A stretch of 64,000 bases of DNA from Telopea speciosissima (GCF_018873765.1 NC_057917.1:52755464-52819463); one strand, 5' to 3'; shown: positions 35,598 through 48,024, numbered from the stretch's first letter. Notes: a model not told the origin generated them from the sequence alone. A program made the numbers and translations.

Positions 35598-36975
35598 TGC
35601 AGGACAATTTCGATGGATTGACCCGAACCCGTTTGTGAACCCAAACCAAGATGAACCTGATCAGATTTGGGTCTTTTAGATTTAGTAGTATTTTAGGAAT
35701 TTATTTATTTGGCAAGATAATATCTTTTATTTATTTTATCTTATTGGGTGGATCACGTAGTATCTCTTTTGGGTAATTTTATATTTGATATATTTCCTAG
35801 GATATTTAGTTTTCCATTTTTAGTTGGGTTTCTATTTTCATGTAAGGAAGTTTTCTTCTTTACAAGCATGTAATACAGTAGACATTTTTTGGAGATGAAC
35901 GAATGAATTGAGAGTTTGAAGCCTGCGTGGCTGGTTTGCTTCTTCCCCCCCCCCCCCCCTTCTTGGACGCTCCCTTCTTCTGCTGCGTCTCCTTCTTCCC
36001 CTTTCTTCTGTGTGATTTCTCCCTTCCTCCTCTGGTTTCTTCTTCTGCCTCCTTCAATCCTCTTCAGTAATTTCTGTCTTCAAGGAAGATCCAGCCCGCA
36101 AAGTTCCTGCTACTGAAACTCATGTGGAAGACGTCGAAAGCAATATGGTCGCATTAGTGGACAATGAGGTCAAGACCAAGCAACTTGGCCCTTTAACAAC
36201 TGTGATGATCGTGACTAGCCAAGAGGATCTAAGGAGCTTGAGATTGAAGCTATGGAGGTCAAGAACACAATGGAAGGCGGCACATATGGCCCTATGAATA
36301 TGTCTGACGACGTTAAGATTGGGCACGTAGAATTCACCATCCCCTTGAAGTACTTTGAGGAGTGTCGTCTTGTCTTAACGATTACATCCGTACGTTCACC
36401 CATTCCAAGCTGTTGATCATGGATGTTGATCGAGTGGTGTTGATCCTCTCCTTTTTTAAAACTCATGGACGAGTTTTTCTCAACATCGGGAGAGTTTATG
36501 TAGGACAATTTCGATGGATTGAGCCGAACCTGTTTGTGAACCCAAACCAAGATGAACTGGACCAGATTTGGGTCTTTTAGATTTAGTAGTATTTTAGGAA
36601 TTTATTTTATTTAGCAAGATAATATCTTTTATTTTATTTTATCTTATTTTAGGAGATTAGGTGGATCACGTATTATCTCTTTTGGGTAATTTTAGATTTG
36701 ATATATTTCCTAGGATATTTAGTTTTCCATTTTTAGTTGGGTTTCTATTTTCATGTAAGGAAGTTTTCTTCTTTATATGCATGTAATACAGGAGAGATTG
36801 GAATTAATGTATGCAAGAATGAATCAAGAAAAGTGAATTTGTGCGTGTGCACCCCCTCCCCCTTCTCCTTCTTCTCACTGCTCCTTCTTCCCCTTTCTTC
36901 TGTGTGATTTCTCCCCTCCCCTCTGGTTTCTTCTTCTACCTCTTTCGATCTTCTTCTCGATTTCTGTCCCGCATT
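35598..36975 (+). mobile_element. Short non-autonomous LTR element (TRIM/LARD-like)
   Basis: Direct repeats of about 480 bp (35598-36089 and 36499-36975) both start TG(C/T)AGGACAATTTCGATGG and end CCCGCA; each carries a CTTCTTC-rich downstream part. The second copy lacks about 16 bp just before the end. A purine-rich GGGAGAG precedes the second copy. The ~410-bp interior has part-open frames without retroviral motifs and might be captured host sequence. No convincing 5-bp target duplication was found. Confidence 0.65.
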
Positions 36976-38067
36976 ACAAACCATTTGTTAACTGGGTCAT
37001 TTTGGGTTGGTTACAGGTTGTTGTCATGTTGGATGCTGGGTTTAGGATCTATTCACCAACTCAAACCCAGCATACTTATCAATTGGGTTGTTGCAAAGAT
37101 CTCCATTTCAGGACCATCTTTTTCTCATCCTGGGTTGTCAGTCGTGTGAATACCTTAGCCTGTTGTGGAATGTTTTGGTGATCCCAAGGACTCAAGAACC
37201 AGACTCACTACACATCACCATCAAGCAACACCTACTGCTGACATCATTAATGAAGGGATTTAGGGGTATTGGAACTCGGAAGCAAGGCCAATGGTATGAT
37301 TTAGGAGAAAGAAAATCTGCCTAGACAGCCATACGATAGGGTTGATGGACTATGAAATTTATTTTTAATTTAGTTGCTTGTTCTATTGGTAAATGGAAAA
37401 TTTTGTGTCATTTCCTATGCTTAATAGAATTTTGAACTCAATAGCAGACTTGAGAACAAGTGCCATCATTGGTGATGTTAGAAAATAGACATGTTCTGTT
37501 GATTTAGTAAATTTCAGATTGATTTGTGCTTAATCAACATACAGCTTTCAATTCATTTTTGTTTACTGATATATTATCTGCAAATGGACCATTGTTTACT
37601 TGAATCTGGGAGCGAAAATAATTACAGGTATTAACTTCTTTCTTCTGATCACATGTGCTGCTAAATAAGACCATGGTGGGTCTCCAGTGGAACATTGTTT
37701 TCTAACAAACAAGGAACTGCACAAAGAACTCGCTTTGAAGACCATGGTCATTTGTTTGACAACTCCTGAAGTGAGATGGTCAACAAGATTAGCAACTGTA
37801 GTTATTCGTTAGGTTAGTGTGACATTATCTTTACCTTATGGGCATTTTCCAAAATTTCCAGTATTGGATGTACCTATCAAATACTCATTTAATTTATGTC
37901 ATTGTATATTGGAAGAAAACTGCAAATCATGTTGTTTTGGGTATGCATCTATCTGTTTCAATGTAACTTTTTAACAGCTGTATAGAAAATAGTTATTTCT
38001 CTACGTTCAATGCTCTGCTGTCTGTTTTTTATGTTGAAAGTCTCCTTGTCTGTGTATTGGTTATATT

Positions 38068-38270
38068 CAGCGTCTCAAAACATGGAATCGGGAATCGAAT
38101 CTCTGGAGAACCCTAGAATTGGCCTCAGATCTAAAAACTCAGCAATTCTAGGGTTTCTTGGCATGAATCGGCCATGTCAAATCAGCAAGAATCAGGATTG
38201 CTCATTGCTGATTCCAATCCAAATTGGCTGATTCAGATTCGATTCCCAATTTTTGAAACCGTGGTTATAT
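38068..38270. repeat. Iterated GAATCG keyword element (longest copy)
   Basis: Begins CTCAAAACATGGAATCGG, repeats GGAATCG, GATTCC, AATCGGCC and CTAGAATTGG, and ends AATTTTTGAAACCGTGG. Both ends resemble a CAAG/CATGGTTTC word and its complement, so the element is roughly inverted at its ends. The layout is shared with 17885-18070 and 24645-24805. Confidence 0.5.
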
Positions 38271-38432
38271 TTGATATCCCTATCCATCAATCTGCAAGAG
38301 AAGGTCTTTTCTATTTATCGAGTGATTCCCAGAACAGAGGCCCTAAACACCAAAAAGCCCAAAGAAAAACCCCAAGTCAGAAAACAGAGACAGAGAGAGA
38401 TTAGAGTGTCCCCTTCAATGGGAGGAGGGGTG

Positions 38433-39077
38433 TAGGGATGTAAACGGATCGAATTCGGTCGGATAGTGACATTATCATATTCGTATCCATTTATATTCGG
38501 ACGGATTCGGATAATATCCTATCGTTATTCGGACGGATTCGGATAATTTCCGGATAATGATTTTTTGAATACAGGTTCTCCTAAATGGATATGAATACAG
38601 ATCGAATATGATTTTTCGACTATCCGTTGACATTTTTACCATTTTTATGATGAAGATTAGGATTGAAACTTGAGAGTTCAGTTATTACCCTTTCTTCTAT
38701 TCTTCTTAGTCTTTTATTCTCTTACGTTTTTTACTTTTGATTTTTTAATAGATATGTAATTCCATGTAGCACATTGTATAAAATAATATATATAAACCAA
38801 TAACAAATCTAGAAAAAGAATCACATTATCTTAACTTATAAATTTATAAAAATAAGATAACAAAATCCAATAAGGTAACTTAAAAGGATAGACAAACACA
38901 GAGTTATATTTCAGATATTTTATTACCGTTGGACTGCTAGACGAATCGGATAATAATCGGTCGGATAGGGGGATTATCATATTCGTATCCGATTAGTTTC
39001 GGACGGAATTCGGATTCTCTTAAACGGATACGAACGCGAATCGAATACGGATTTACGAAGATCCATTTACATCCCTA
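38433..39077. mobile_element. 645-bp non-autonomous hAT-type element
   Basis: Left end TAGGGATGTAAACGGATC and right end read inward as TAGGGATGTAAATGGATC match at 17 of 18 bases. Flanks GAGGGGTG (38425-38432) and AAGGGGTG (39078-39085) are an 8-bp duplication with one change. The subterminal regions are packed with GGATTCGGA and ATTATCATATTCGTATCC words in both orientations. No transposase. Confidence 0.85.
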
Positions 39078-41449
39078 AAGGGGTGTCACTAATTTTTTTT
39101 TTTTTTTGGGGGAGGGGGGTGTTACTGATTAGGAAAGGAAGAAAAGGGTGTCACATACAAGTTCAGGTAGTCCTATTTTGGTCAAATCATGGGCTAAGCA
39201 GCGAAGATAAGAGCTAACCCATTGGTTAATTTGGGATTTGAAACCTGAATCCTTTACATTGGTCCATCTGATTGGATGTAAAATGCTGTAAAGTAATGGG
39301 AGTCAAAACAAAAAATAAAATAGAAATTCTTCTAATCAGTACCAATCACAATTGTGCATCTAACTCAAAATCTTACTAATGTGGCAACTAATTTTCATTT
39401 CACATCTCAAGCAAGTTAATTAGATTTTATTAGAAATGTTTGACAAAAACTAACTTTCCTTTTCAACTGCTATTCAAAATTCAGCTAGTATCTGCCATTC
39501 TATTGTTCTTTTCTTTTTTTTTTTTTCTTGAAATATAATAGATGGCTTTTTTAAACATTTTACATCAAACCAGTTGGTGCCATATGCTTGGTCCAGTTTC
39601 ATTTTTCCATTTTTTGTGGGAATTCCACCCCCCCCCCCCCCCAAGTCTAACCAGGAAATCATTCTGGGGTCTGGTTTCAATTCTATTCAACTGCCTTGTC
39701 TAGTGACTCTGGTTCTGTTTTTAGAACTATGGTTTCAGGACTGTTCTTATTCACAATAGTATTCAATCTTCTTATGGCTCACAGGTTGGAGAAAAATCAG
39801 AAGTCCTTCATAAGAGGCAACCAATTTCTCAGCAGTACTCTTTTTGTTCTAGTTGTGAGAATCTGGAAAACCAAATGATTACAATAATGTAATACAGGTC
39901 TATCTTGGCATGCGAGATCCCCCAAGCCAAACCCATATCCAGTGGTGGGTCTCTCTGCACTACAGGGATGACAGATTGCTAGTTTTTGTTAGGTAAAATC
40001 TTACACTCCCAGGCATGGTTCAAGTTACCAGTATCATATTGGAGTATCTGTAAAACTGTATTGTATCCCCGGAGATCGATATCGATACGGATCGATTGTA
40101 TATAACCTAGGTGAATCCAATATTTGGTAAAGAAGCCAATTTTGCAAAATTGTAGTTTGATTAGATTAGTCACATAAACTGTTCTTAGATTCATTACTGC
40201 TTTATTTTCCATTGAAAACAATATGAAGAATGATAGGGTCATGACATCTAATTAGTGCAATCTTTGCTTGTAATTGGGAAAGGTCAATGTGTAGGATGCA
40301 CATAGAAGTAAAGCATTAATCATTCCTTTCCTAAGTTGCTCTGTGCTTATCATTATGAGCACACTCAGTCACTCACAGCAAGTAAACCCACAGAACTATG
40401 GATTTGATGAGCCCTAGTGGGGTTGCTTTTATATATCCACTATAACATAATCTTTGTTTTTTTGACAATGTGAGTATTAGCCTGAGAGTGGTGGGTCATG
40501 GCTTGAAGATTTATTGAAGTGTAGAATAAGATAGTGAAACTATCATTATGTCACACATTGATTGAATGATGTATTCACATCTCTTTGGCTAACTAAAGGA
40601 TATGTAAACAAATAAAGGAGCTATAAAGATAGCTGGTCCTCTCCCTCTCTAACTAGAAGTATCAGGTAATATTATGGATTCAAGATTTGGAATCGGATTG
40701 GCCGAATCAGCCGATGGCCGATCCGGCTTGATCGATCTTTTTCAAAATCTAGGGTTAGGGCAGATTTCATACTATCCTAACCGATTCTTAATCGACCGGA
40801 ACGGATATAGATCCCGATTCCACCAAAAATAAAATAAAAAAATAAAAAAATAAAAAATAATAATAATAATAAGCTCTGTTACTTGTAGTATTAGCACTTT
40901 GCATCATTGGCATGACGCTTACAAGTGCATGTTGCCTAGTCAGTGAACTCCAAATAAGAGAAGCAGGAAAGAGAGGACAGCCCTAATACCTTACTCAGCA
41001 GTGGTTCACAGATCACAGAGATTAAATGCAAGGGGACCATAAGCATAAGGGTGTTATTCCCTCACCCTCTCTCCTTTTTAGTGTAAATAAACCCTATTAA
41101 CACTTTTAATGATTGGGTGTGCATGATGCAATATATATAAAAAAGAAATTCCATGGAATGAGTTGAATCATAGCTTCAAACCATACCCATATGATATTCT
41201 TGGCTAGAGTAGCAGACTTTTATATTTCTAGGTCCAATTCACCCAGTAGGTAGGTGGGTCTTTTCCTCTCTTTCTTATTCTCTTCTACCCTTTTAACTAA
41301 CAAGAACATGAATTCTATCATTGAGTTAGTACTTACCCTGTTATCAAAAAAAGGAGTTTGTACTTACCCATTTAGCTATATTATGATCATGATGATTTAC
41401 AGTCCTAGCTAGCTAGGGTGAATCAGGAATTTGAGGTCAAACGAAGTCA

Positions 41450-41480
<31 letters not shown>

Positions 41481-43398
41481 ACTGTGGGAAAATGAATCTC
41501 TCTCTTCAGAAATTACCAACCCCACATGAAGGTAGAGCTTTGCTTATCAATATGAAGTTTTGATCTATCCAATCAATAGTTACCATTTAGAGTGTGTTTT
41601 TTTGTTCTAAGTAGTCAGTAGTTACTAATGGCATCCAATCTAAAAACCTGAGATTATGGGTGAAAGGCCCTTTCAAGGTCAAAAGTCAAATTGTCACAAA
41701 TTATTCAATCGATGTGGGACTAAACTCTCCTCCTATTCCTGTGCATGGAGTACATTCACTGCAGCAGTTACTAATTAGTTCTCTTAGCATTTCACCCTTT
41801 TGAAGTCTCCTTCCTAACTTCCCCTGAAATGTATGTGAGCATACGTTTAGTATTTTGTCGTTATAGATGGTGAGGATAACCATGGTGGAGAAATGCTCCT
41901 CCCAACCACTACTACCCGAACTATGTGGGATTAAAACTCCTCTCATTCTTGGCCATGAAACTGAACTTACTGCATCAGATTTGCTTGTACCTAAAAATGA
42001 TGCCAATTGCCAATACACATCATACCAAACAAAGACCGACCTTGTATCGGCATGTTGAATGTTGAACCTAAAACCTAGTTTGGGCTTTTCCCTGATCAAC
42101 ACTGTTGGCTCCCACAAAACCAAGAAAATGAAAGTTGTTGAAGTATATCGAATTGAAATATTCTAATCGAGATTACCCTTTTTCCCTATGAACTCGATAT
42201 ATTTCAACAAAGGTAATTAGAACTATGTTGAAAATATAGCGAAATCAACAAAATAGTTATACCTGTGTTTCGATATTAAGCAAGTAAACCCTAATGATTA
42301 TCATTCTACCAGTGAATTCCAAGTGCTTATAATTGCATTAGTTATTATTTAACTTTGAATCCAAAATCATAATGTATAAAAATTTTCTATCGTACTATAA
42401 GGTGTGCGATACACATTTTACGACACAACAACAAAAACCATGTGTACCATTTGTACCACGTGACCACTGCCGTCCATATGGAAAATACCAGTATCAAACT
42501 AATCCAACCCATTCAAAACTTGTTCAAAAGGTAATGATCACATGCATCTGATAACACCTCACCAAAAGTTAAAAGAATTAAAGAGAGTATTGGATTGATC
42601 GGCTGCCATTTGTGAGAAAGAAGCAAAGGTGATCATAACGTTTCATGCTTTAATTTGTTGACACCTTACTACCCCCATCCCGAAAAATTGCGGAAAGCCT
42701 GCCTCATATCATATCTCCATTGATAATTTGATACTGATGGGAAACAGCCAGTGGGCCATTATAATTGACTAAGCACTGAGCATGCTTTTGTTTTCTCACA
42801 ATCCCTAATAACCCATGAAGAGCTTAATTATTATTCTATGGTGAACCACAGGTTGCAGCATCTCTCTCTCTCTCTGTCTCTCTGGTTCCAAATTCACATA
42901 CCCACCTCCTCTGTAGTAAAATTGGCTGCTGTCCCGGTTGCAGCTATGTTCCTATTGCCCCAATTGTAGGTATTGATAGGGAATCCAGAAAGATATTTTG
43001 AAAAATAATAAAACCTAAGAGGGTAGTTGTGAACATAAAGAGGAAATGGATTATTCCAAGTTTGCGCCTATATTGGGGGCAGCAGGGTTGCAGCCAAATT
43101 TTTTTCGTCTGTAACTCCCCACATTGTTTTAGCTTTAGCTGCAATGAGACTGTTGATTGTTGAGGTCAAGCCAAGCATCATCTTTATCATCTGATTAGAG
43201 AGGATGGCTCAATGAGGGGCCCTCATGTAAGAAAGTGTTATTGGTGAAGCTTGATCTCAGTTTAATTCAGGAAGTACTATTGATTCTTTTTCAATATCGG
43301 TTGATTTTTAAAAAATCGTTTGTATTGGGGTAATTTTGTACTTTCAATGATTAAAATTTATCTATATTATATCACACCAAAACGTTATATGTAGGGTG
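39078..43398. other. Long intergenic stretch
   Basis: No gene recognised. Holds a 15-base C run at 39628, a GATCGATATCG word cluster at 40070-40100, a GAATCGG-type element at 40670-40815 followed by an (AATAA)n tract, and a (CT)n run at 41456-41480. The long - strand frame at 41701-42123 has no family motif. Confidence 0.45.
40670..40815. repeat. Iterated GAATCGG/CCGAT keyword element
   Basis: Dense GAATCGG, CCGATC, GATCGATC and CCGATTC words, starting TGGATTCAAGATTTGG and ending GATTCCACC, next to an A/T-rich tract (40820-40872). Same class as 38068-38270. Confidence 0.45.
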
Positions 43399-43930
43399 TG
43401 TTAAATTAAATCAATCCGAATAGGGATAAAATCCCATAAGACAGGACCTCTATAGGGCGTTCAAGAATACAATAAAATAAATAATAGAAAACAGGGATAG
43501 AACCACCAACCTTGTTTCGCATCCATGATGACGATGATCGCAGTGGAAAATAAAGACCAAAGATCTAGGCGCTTCTCCTCTATTCCCAAAGTAACTGGCT
43601 TGATTAGAATACCGAATACAAGGGATGATGAACAGGGAATATCTCCCTCTCTTAATGCACTCCTCAATAACAATTGAGAACTAATAATTGTGATGGGTAG
43701 AGGAGGGACCTAGCTTTCTTTATATAGTAATTAATCTCTATAGGGTCTGATTCATCACAGTCTCAATAGGAATCTATCTGTCCACACTAAAGCCAATCCA
43801 CATAGGATTCCTAATATAATTCAATGACCCCTTTAATTAGACCAATACCATAATTAATCTGAATTTCACTTTATTTAATATTAATTTATAATAGAAAATA
43901 TGAAATTATATTTCATATATAATTCTAACA
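43399..43930 (-). mobile_element. Probable solo LTR
   Basis: Reading the - strand, it starts TGTTAGAATTATATATGAAA and ends with the complement of TGTTAAATTAAATC, i.e. TG...CA ends. Flanks GGGTG (43394-43398) and GGATG (43931-43935) match at 4 of 5 positions. A TATATAAAGAAAGC promoter-like box lies inside on the - strand. No second copy is present, as expected after LTR-LTR recombination. Confidence 0.6.
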
Positions 43931-44460
43931 GGATGTTATCTCATGAAGAGGCGAGGGTTAGGATTTTGAAATTTCTTTGACTGCCCGGCCGTGAACCACA
44001 TAAATCTTTGTGTTCTTAACAAAAATACAGAAAAGAGCTTCTATATCGTAAGATCAGTGTCAAGAGGAAGGGTTACTCATGCCGACACTAAAAGGCTAAG
44101 TTGGGTTAGAGGAATTCATCTCGATCATAATAATGTATTGGAAACAGAGATGGGGACGAGTGGAGGACTATGATTCATTCCTTACATCTCAGTGGTGTGG
44201 GTGGCGTGGGGAGTGTAATAAACATGGAGCCCATCCTCTTCCCACGCGAGACATATTCTTGATTAGCTTCAAACATGGCTAATGGCCCACCTCTCCTTGC
44301 TTTGATGCTAAAACCTACTAATCAACTATTCAACTTTTTAAGTGTTTTTTTTTTTATCATTTCAAGAGCATCTTTTAACCTTTTATTATGAAGATGATCA
44401 CATGTAAATCAACTCCCCCATGTAGTATTTGCCTTTTCCCTTTTAAGAGATTTTCAAGAC

Positions 44461-44468
44461 TATAAATA
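44461..44468 (+). promoter_or_regulatory. TATA box of the first LTP gene
   Basis: TATAAATA lies 116 bp upstream of the ATG at 44577, followed by a C-rich leader. Normal distance for a short plant 5' UTR. Confidence 0.7.
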
Positions 44469-44576
44469 GGGAAGAAACCCACTTCCCTTCCCCCCCCACC
44501 CCCAATCTTCTTGGCTTCCTCCTGCCTTCTCATCTCTTTCTTTCTGCTGGCAGCCTTTGTTGTTGTGTGAAAGAAA

Positions 44577-44855
44577 ATGAAGACGTCCTACCTTGCACTG
44601 TGTGTCCTGCTGGTGCTGCTTCTAGCTGAAGCCCAGGTCTCAATGGCTGTCACTTGCAAGCCAACAGAGCTGGCATCGTGTGCTTCTGCAATCATGTCTG
44701 CAACTCCTCCCTCTAAGCTATGTTGCAGTAAAATTAAGGAGCAGAAGCCATGTCTATGCAAGTATCTCAAGGACCCTAACCTCAAGAAATTCGTCAGCTC
44801 CCCCAATGCTAGGAAGGTTGCCAACACATGTGGTACCCCATTCCCCAAATGCTAG
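44577..44855 (+). CDS. Type-2 non-specific lipid-transfer protein
   Basis: A single-exon 92-residue preprotein. Residues 1-24 form a secretion signal (LALCVLLVLLLAEAQVSMA), and the mature protein starts around Ala24. Eight cysteines (27, 35, 49, 50, 59, 61, 85, 92) have the spacing C-x7-C-x13-CC-x8-CxC-x23-C-x6-C, the type-2 pattern with a hydrophobic residue (Leu60) between the CxC cysteines. Such proteins are secreted to the wall and bind lipids in an internal cavity; in plants they act in cuticle, vascular and defence roles. A TATA box is at 44461 and an AATAAA at 45117-45122. A paralogue is at 49113. The Arabidopsis positional relative is probably At3g18280 (from memory). Confidence 0.95.
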   Translation: MKTSYLALCVLLVLLLAEAQVSMAVTCKPTELASCASAIMSATPPSKLCCSKIKEQKPCLCKYLKDPNLKKFVSSPNARKVANTCGTPFPKC

Positions 44856-45477
44856 AGCTAAATGGTTGGTTTGGCTCCAACCTTCATCCTCCTCCATATC
44901 TATCTCAAGTCGAGCTATTTAGTAAGGGATTAGCTACTATCATAACAGAGGTGATTATCTCAGATCTCTGATGTATAGTTCTATAAATTAGTACTTAATT
45001 TTAAAGACTACCCAGTGGTGGCAATCAAGATCAGGGTAATAAGAAGTGTTTTGCTACTTCTCATTTGAGTATTATATTTTGTTGTAGTGAAGGTGGGCTT
45101 GTCATTTTAAGTATATAATAAACTGAAGAGTGATTGATTGAATCAGTTCTCCTTTATGACTTGTGTTGATGAACCGGATCACTGGAAGGAATGCTTGGGA
45201 CCAAAGGACCCTTTTGAAAACTATAAAAGAGAAGAATAATTAAGATCAGCTGACCATTTTTGAGTTCCATCTATGAACTGTTGTAAGGAATGGCATGGCC
45301 TAGCTGGACAACAAAAATTAAGAACTCTTAACTTCATTATCTCCCAGTGTAACCCTACTAAGCTGGGTCCTGGGCTTCTCCACCGGCCCCTTGCTCTTAT
45401 TAATTGAGGTCTCCTAGCCCTAGACGGCTAGATGTCATGTCTCAGTAACTGTATCATATCTTTTAGTTCATGGATTC

Positions 45478-45657
45478 GGATCCTCTACTGCTGCTGCCTG
45501 CCCATGTGGCCGGCGTGCAGCCTCAGATAGGCAGAGGCGAAATGACTGCCCTACCCACTGGTTGAGCATCTTGCTCGGATGGGATCCACATGGGGTCCAT
45601 GCCTTGCCTGTGTGAGGTTGCATGCCAGCCGCACGGGTAGGTGGCAGTAGAGGATGT
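45478..45657. mobile_element. 180-bp MITE-like inverted repeat
   Basis: Left arm ATCCTCTACTGCTGCTGCCT pairs with the right arm read as ATCCTCTACTGCCACCTACC over about 46 bp, including GTGGCCGGC/GCCAGCCGC. No certain target duplication. It creates a spurious open frame on the - strand. Confidence 0.65.
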
Positions 45658-46079
45658 TCATTGTCATTCATGCATCAGATCAACCTGATGGTTTAACCAA
45701 ACCTGATCCATATCCATTACCATTAGATCATAGATAGGGGGAGTTTCTTAAAATAAGCTATGGCTCCTTTAAGGGAAGGGAAATGAAATTGAATCATAAT
45801 AATTTTTTTTTAGAATTATTACTTAACTTGATTGTGTAATTAATTCTAAATATTTCATATTTGATTGTAAAATTTTAAGGAGTCTCTCAGGGCACACCAA
45901 TGGCTGACACATGGTGCATGCGGTGTCATAATTAGGTTCCACAATGGCTAGAGATTACGAGGAGATAAAAAACGAATTTAAAAATCCCTAATTACACAAT
46001 AATTATTGGAAAATTTTATATTTTTATCTTAAAATTGATTTCACTTCCCTTCATCAAGCCTATGTGAAATTTAATAGAC

Positions 46080-46560
46080 TAGAACGACTGAATGGCCTCA
46101 GATTTCGCTTTGTTTCTCAATGGTCTAATGGAGGTGAAGTATCTCTTCCCCAGTGGATTGAAGGGTGAAAGGATTTCCAGAGATTGGGAAAGAAAAGGGC
46201 AAAGGAGCTATCTATGGCATCTGCAGCTTCTAGGCTTGGCATCTGTGGATCGCGAGGAATGACTTAATTTGTTTTCAATAAAGGGAAGAAGATCCCTGAT
46301 AAGGTTATTAGAGTGGCATGTGCAGCTCACACTGAGTTCATTAATGCTCAAGTCCCTACTTCTGCTCAAGCTCCAGTGATTATCGAGTAGCGTACTGCTG
46401 GATGGACCAAGCCGGATGACCCCTACTTTTAAAGTAAACTGTGATGCATCCCTGAGTGCTGACAAAGTGCACTCCATGGCTGAAGGAATCTTGTAATTGC
46501 CAAGCTATGAACCCCATATACATCAATAAATAGATGTGTTCCGTTACCCAAAAAAAAATG
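46080..46560 (+). mobile_element. Decayed LINE 3' end (first of two)
   Basis: Broken frames show the LINE linker (NKGKKIPDKVIRVACAAH) and the start of the RNase H domain (KVNCDASLSADK) after WTKPDDPYF. Most of RNase H is deleted, and the 3' end CAATAAATAGATGTGTTCCG plus TTACCCAAAAAAAA resembles that at 47620-47650. Stops interrupt the frame. Confidence 0.7.
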
Positions 46561-47143
46561 CCAAGCACACATGCACGTGAGGGAAACTAAGGCACGCATA
46601 GACTTTTTTTCTTATAGGAAATAAAATAATAAATGGATCAAATATGTACAACCATTAAAATAGCCGAAGGTCTCCCCAAGGGGGCTATGGTACCATTCGA
46701 ATAAAATCCATTAATGAAGGGATATGGAGGTTAGTCATAACCTCACCGTCACAAAGCCTCCACGTGGACTTGGCCCTTCAATCGACAAGTTCACCATCCA
46801 CGAAAGTCTAGTGGGAACCCCTATTATTTTTCTTGAGAGAGAGCTCGTGTTACGAGAGTGGTTAGATTAATTTCCCATAAAAGGGGTTTATGTCTATCAA
46901 CAATGGAAGAGTGGCAAATCCTTCCCTAAAGCTTACCAGGTTCATTTATCCACCCAAAGTGGTTAAGGATCAATTCCTTTCAAGCAAGGACGTGGGTTAT
47001 GATAATTCAAAATTCAAATAACACATTCAAGCCCAGTCAACACAGTAGGTCCCACCTGTAATGGACCCATATCCACCAACATCCACAGTATCTCGACAGC
47101 GGACCCCCCCCCCCCCCTCCCCTCTCCCCTCTCCCCTCTTCCC

Positions 47144-47650
47144 TTGCGGTTGTTCTTGGAGCTAAATTGTGACGCTTCGATGGTGGGTTGCAGCTCGTCC
47201 AATGCGATTGGTTTTGTAATTTACGACTCTCTTGGGAAACCTTTGGTGGCAGTGTCAGAACCCACCCAGTTCTCTACTATCATACAAGGGGAAGCGCTCT
47301 CTATCAGAGCTGGTTTGCTTCAAGTTATTGCAAATGGTTTTGAGAAGCTCATCATCACATCAGGTAATCAAGAACTGAATTTCATTCTCAATGGGAAGAC
47401 CAGTCTACCACCCCTTGAGGTTATCCCTATTGCAAAGGATGTTCAGTACCTTTCAACTTTTCTTCTTCAATGTACCTTTGCCTATACTCCAAGGTGTATC
47501 AACAATGTAGCTGATACCTTAGCCCGGAGGGCAGTGTCAATGGGCGCAAGACACTATGGCCCATTTTCTTTCCATGACTTGTTCATGTTTGTAATAGCGG
47601 CTCCATGAACCCGTCACTCGATTAATAAATTCTCCTTTACCCAAAAATTT
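47144..47650 (+). pseudogene. LINE RNase H (RVT_3) fragment with 3' tail
   Basis: An open frame to 47608 covers nearly the whole RNase H-like domain of a plant LINE: LNCDAS with the first catalytic Asp, IIQGEALSIRAGL with the Glu, and the end VADTLARRAVSMG. The third acidic site, normally ESDN, reads TSGN, so it would be inactive. Typical LINE 3' sequence follows (ATTAATAAATTC, TTTACCCAAAAA). 5' truncation ends in a C14 run at 47104. It should not be annotated as a host gene. Confidence 0.8.
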
Positions 47651-47654
47651 TTTT

Positions 47655-48017
47655 GGGTAAATTACACATCATCCCTTGGTTTTCAAACGAAACTCAGATC
47701 ACACCTTGGTTTTTGAAAAAACTCAAATCACCCCTTGGTTCAGACCCCAATATGACAAATTAGTCCCTAACGTTAGTTTTATGTGGTTAAGTGATATGTC
47801 ACCTAGTTAAATAAATTTAAATCCCTAAACTACCCTTTAGCAGTGTATTGTAAATTTAATTCTAATGTTTTATTACAAGGGTAAAATAGTCCTTTCACAC
47901 CAATAACTAACAGCAAACTAACACCCCTACTGTAGAGGGGGTGATTTGAGTTTTTTCAAAAATCAAGGGATGATCTGAATTTAGTTTAAAAACCAGGGGG
48001 TGACGTGTATTTTACCC
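47655..48017. mobile_element. 363-bp MITE with ~80-bp inverted ends
   Basis: Left GGGTAAATTACACATCATCC pairs with the right end read as GGGTAAAATACACGTCACCC, and further blocks (TTCAGATCA, GAAAAAACTCAAATCACC) also pair. It abuts the A-rich tail of the LINE fragment at 47144-47650, so it may have inserted there. The A7/T7 flanks prevent a firm target-site call. Confidence 0.75.
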
Positions 48018-48024
48018 AAAAAAA

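Noticed and set aside
41701-42123. 140-codon frame on the - strand
   Set aside because: No recognisable family, signal or splice context; the opposite strand is also partly open. Likely chance or old repeat.
45468-45671. 67-codon frame on - strand
   Set aside because: Coincides with the inverted arms of a MITE-like element.
47144-47608. Single-exon host gene
   Set aside because: The sequence is the RNase H domain of a LINE with a mutated catalytic site and a LINE 3' tail.
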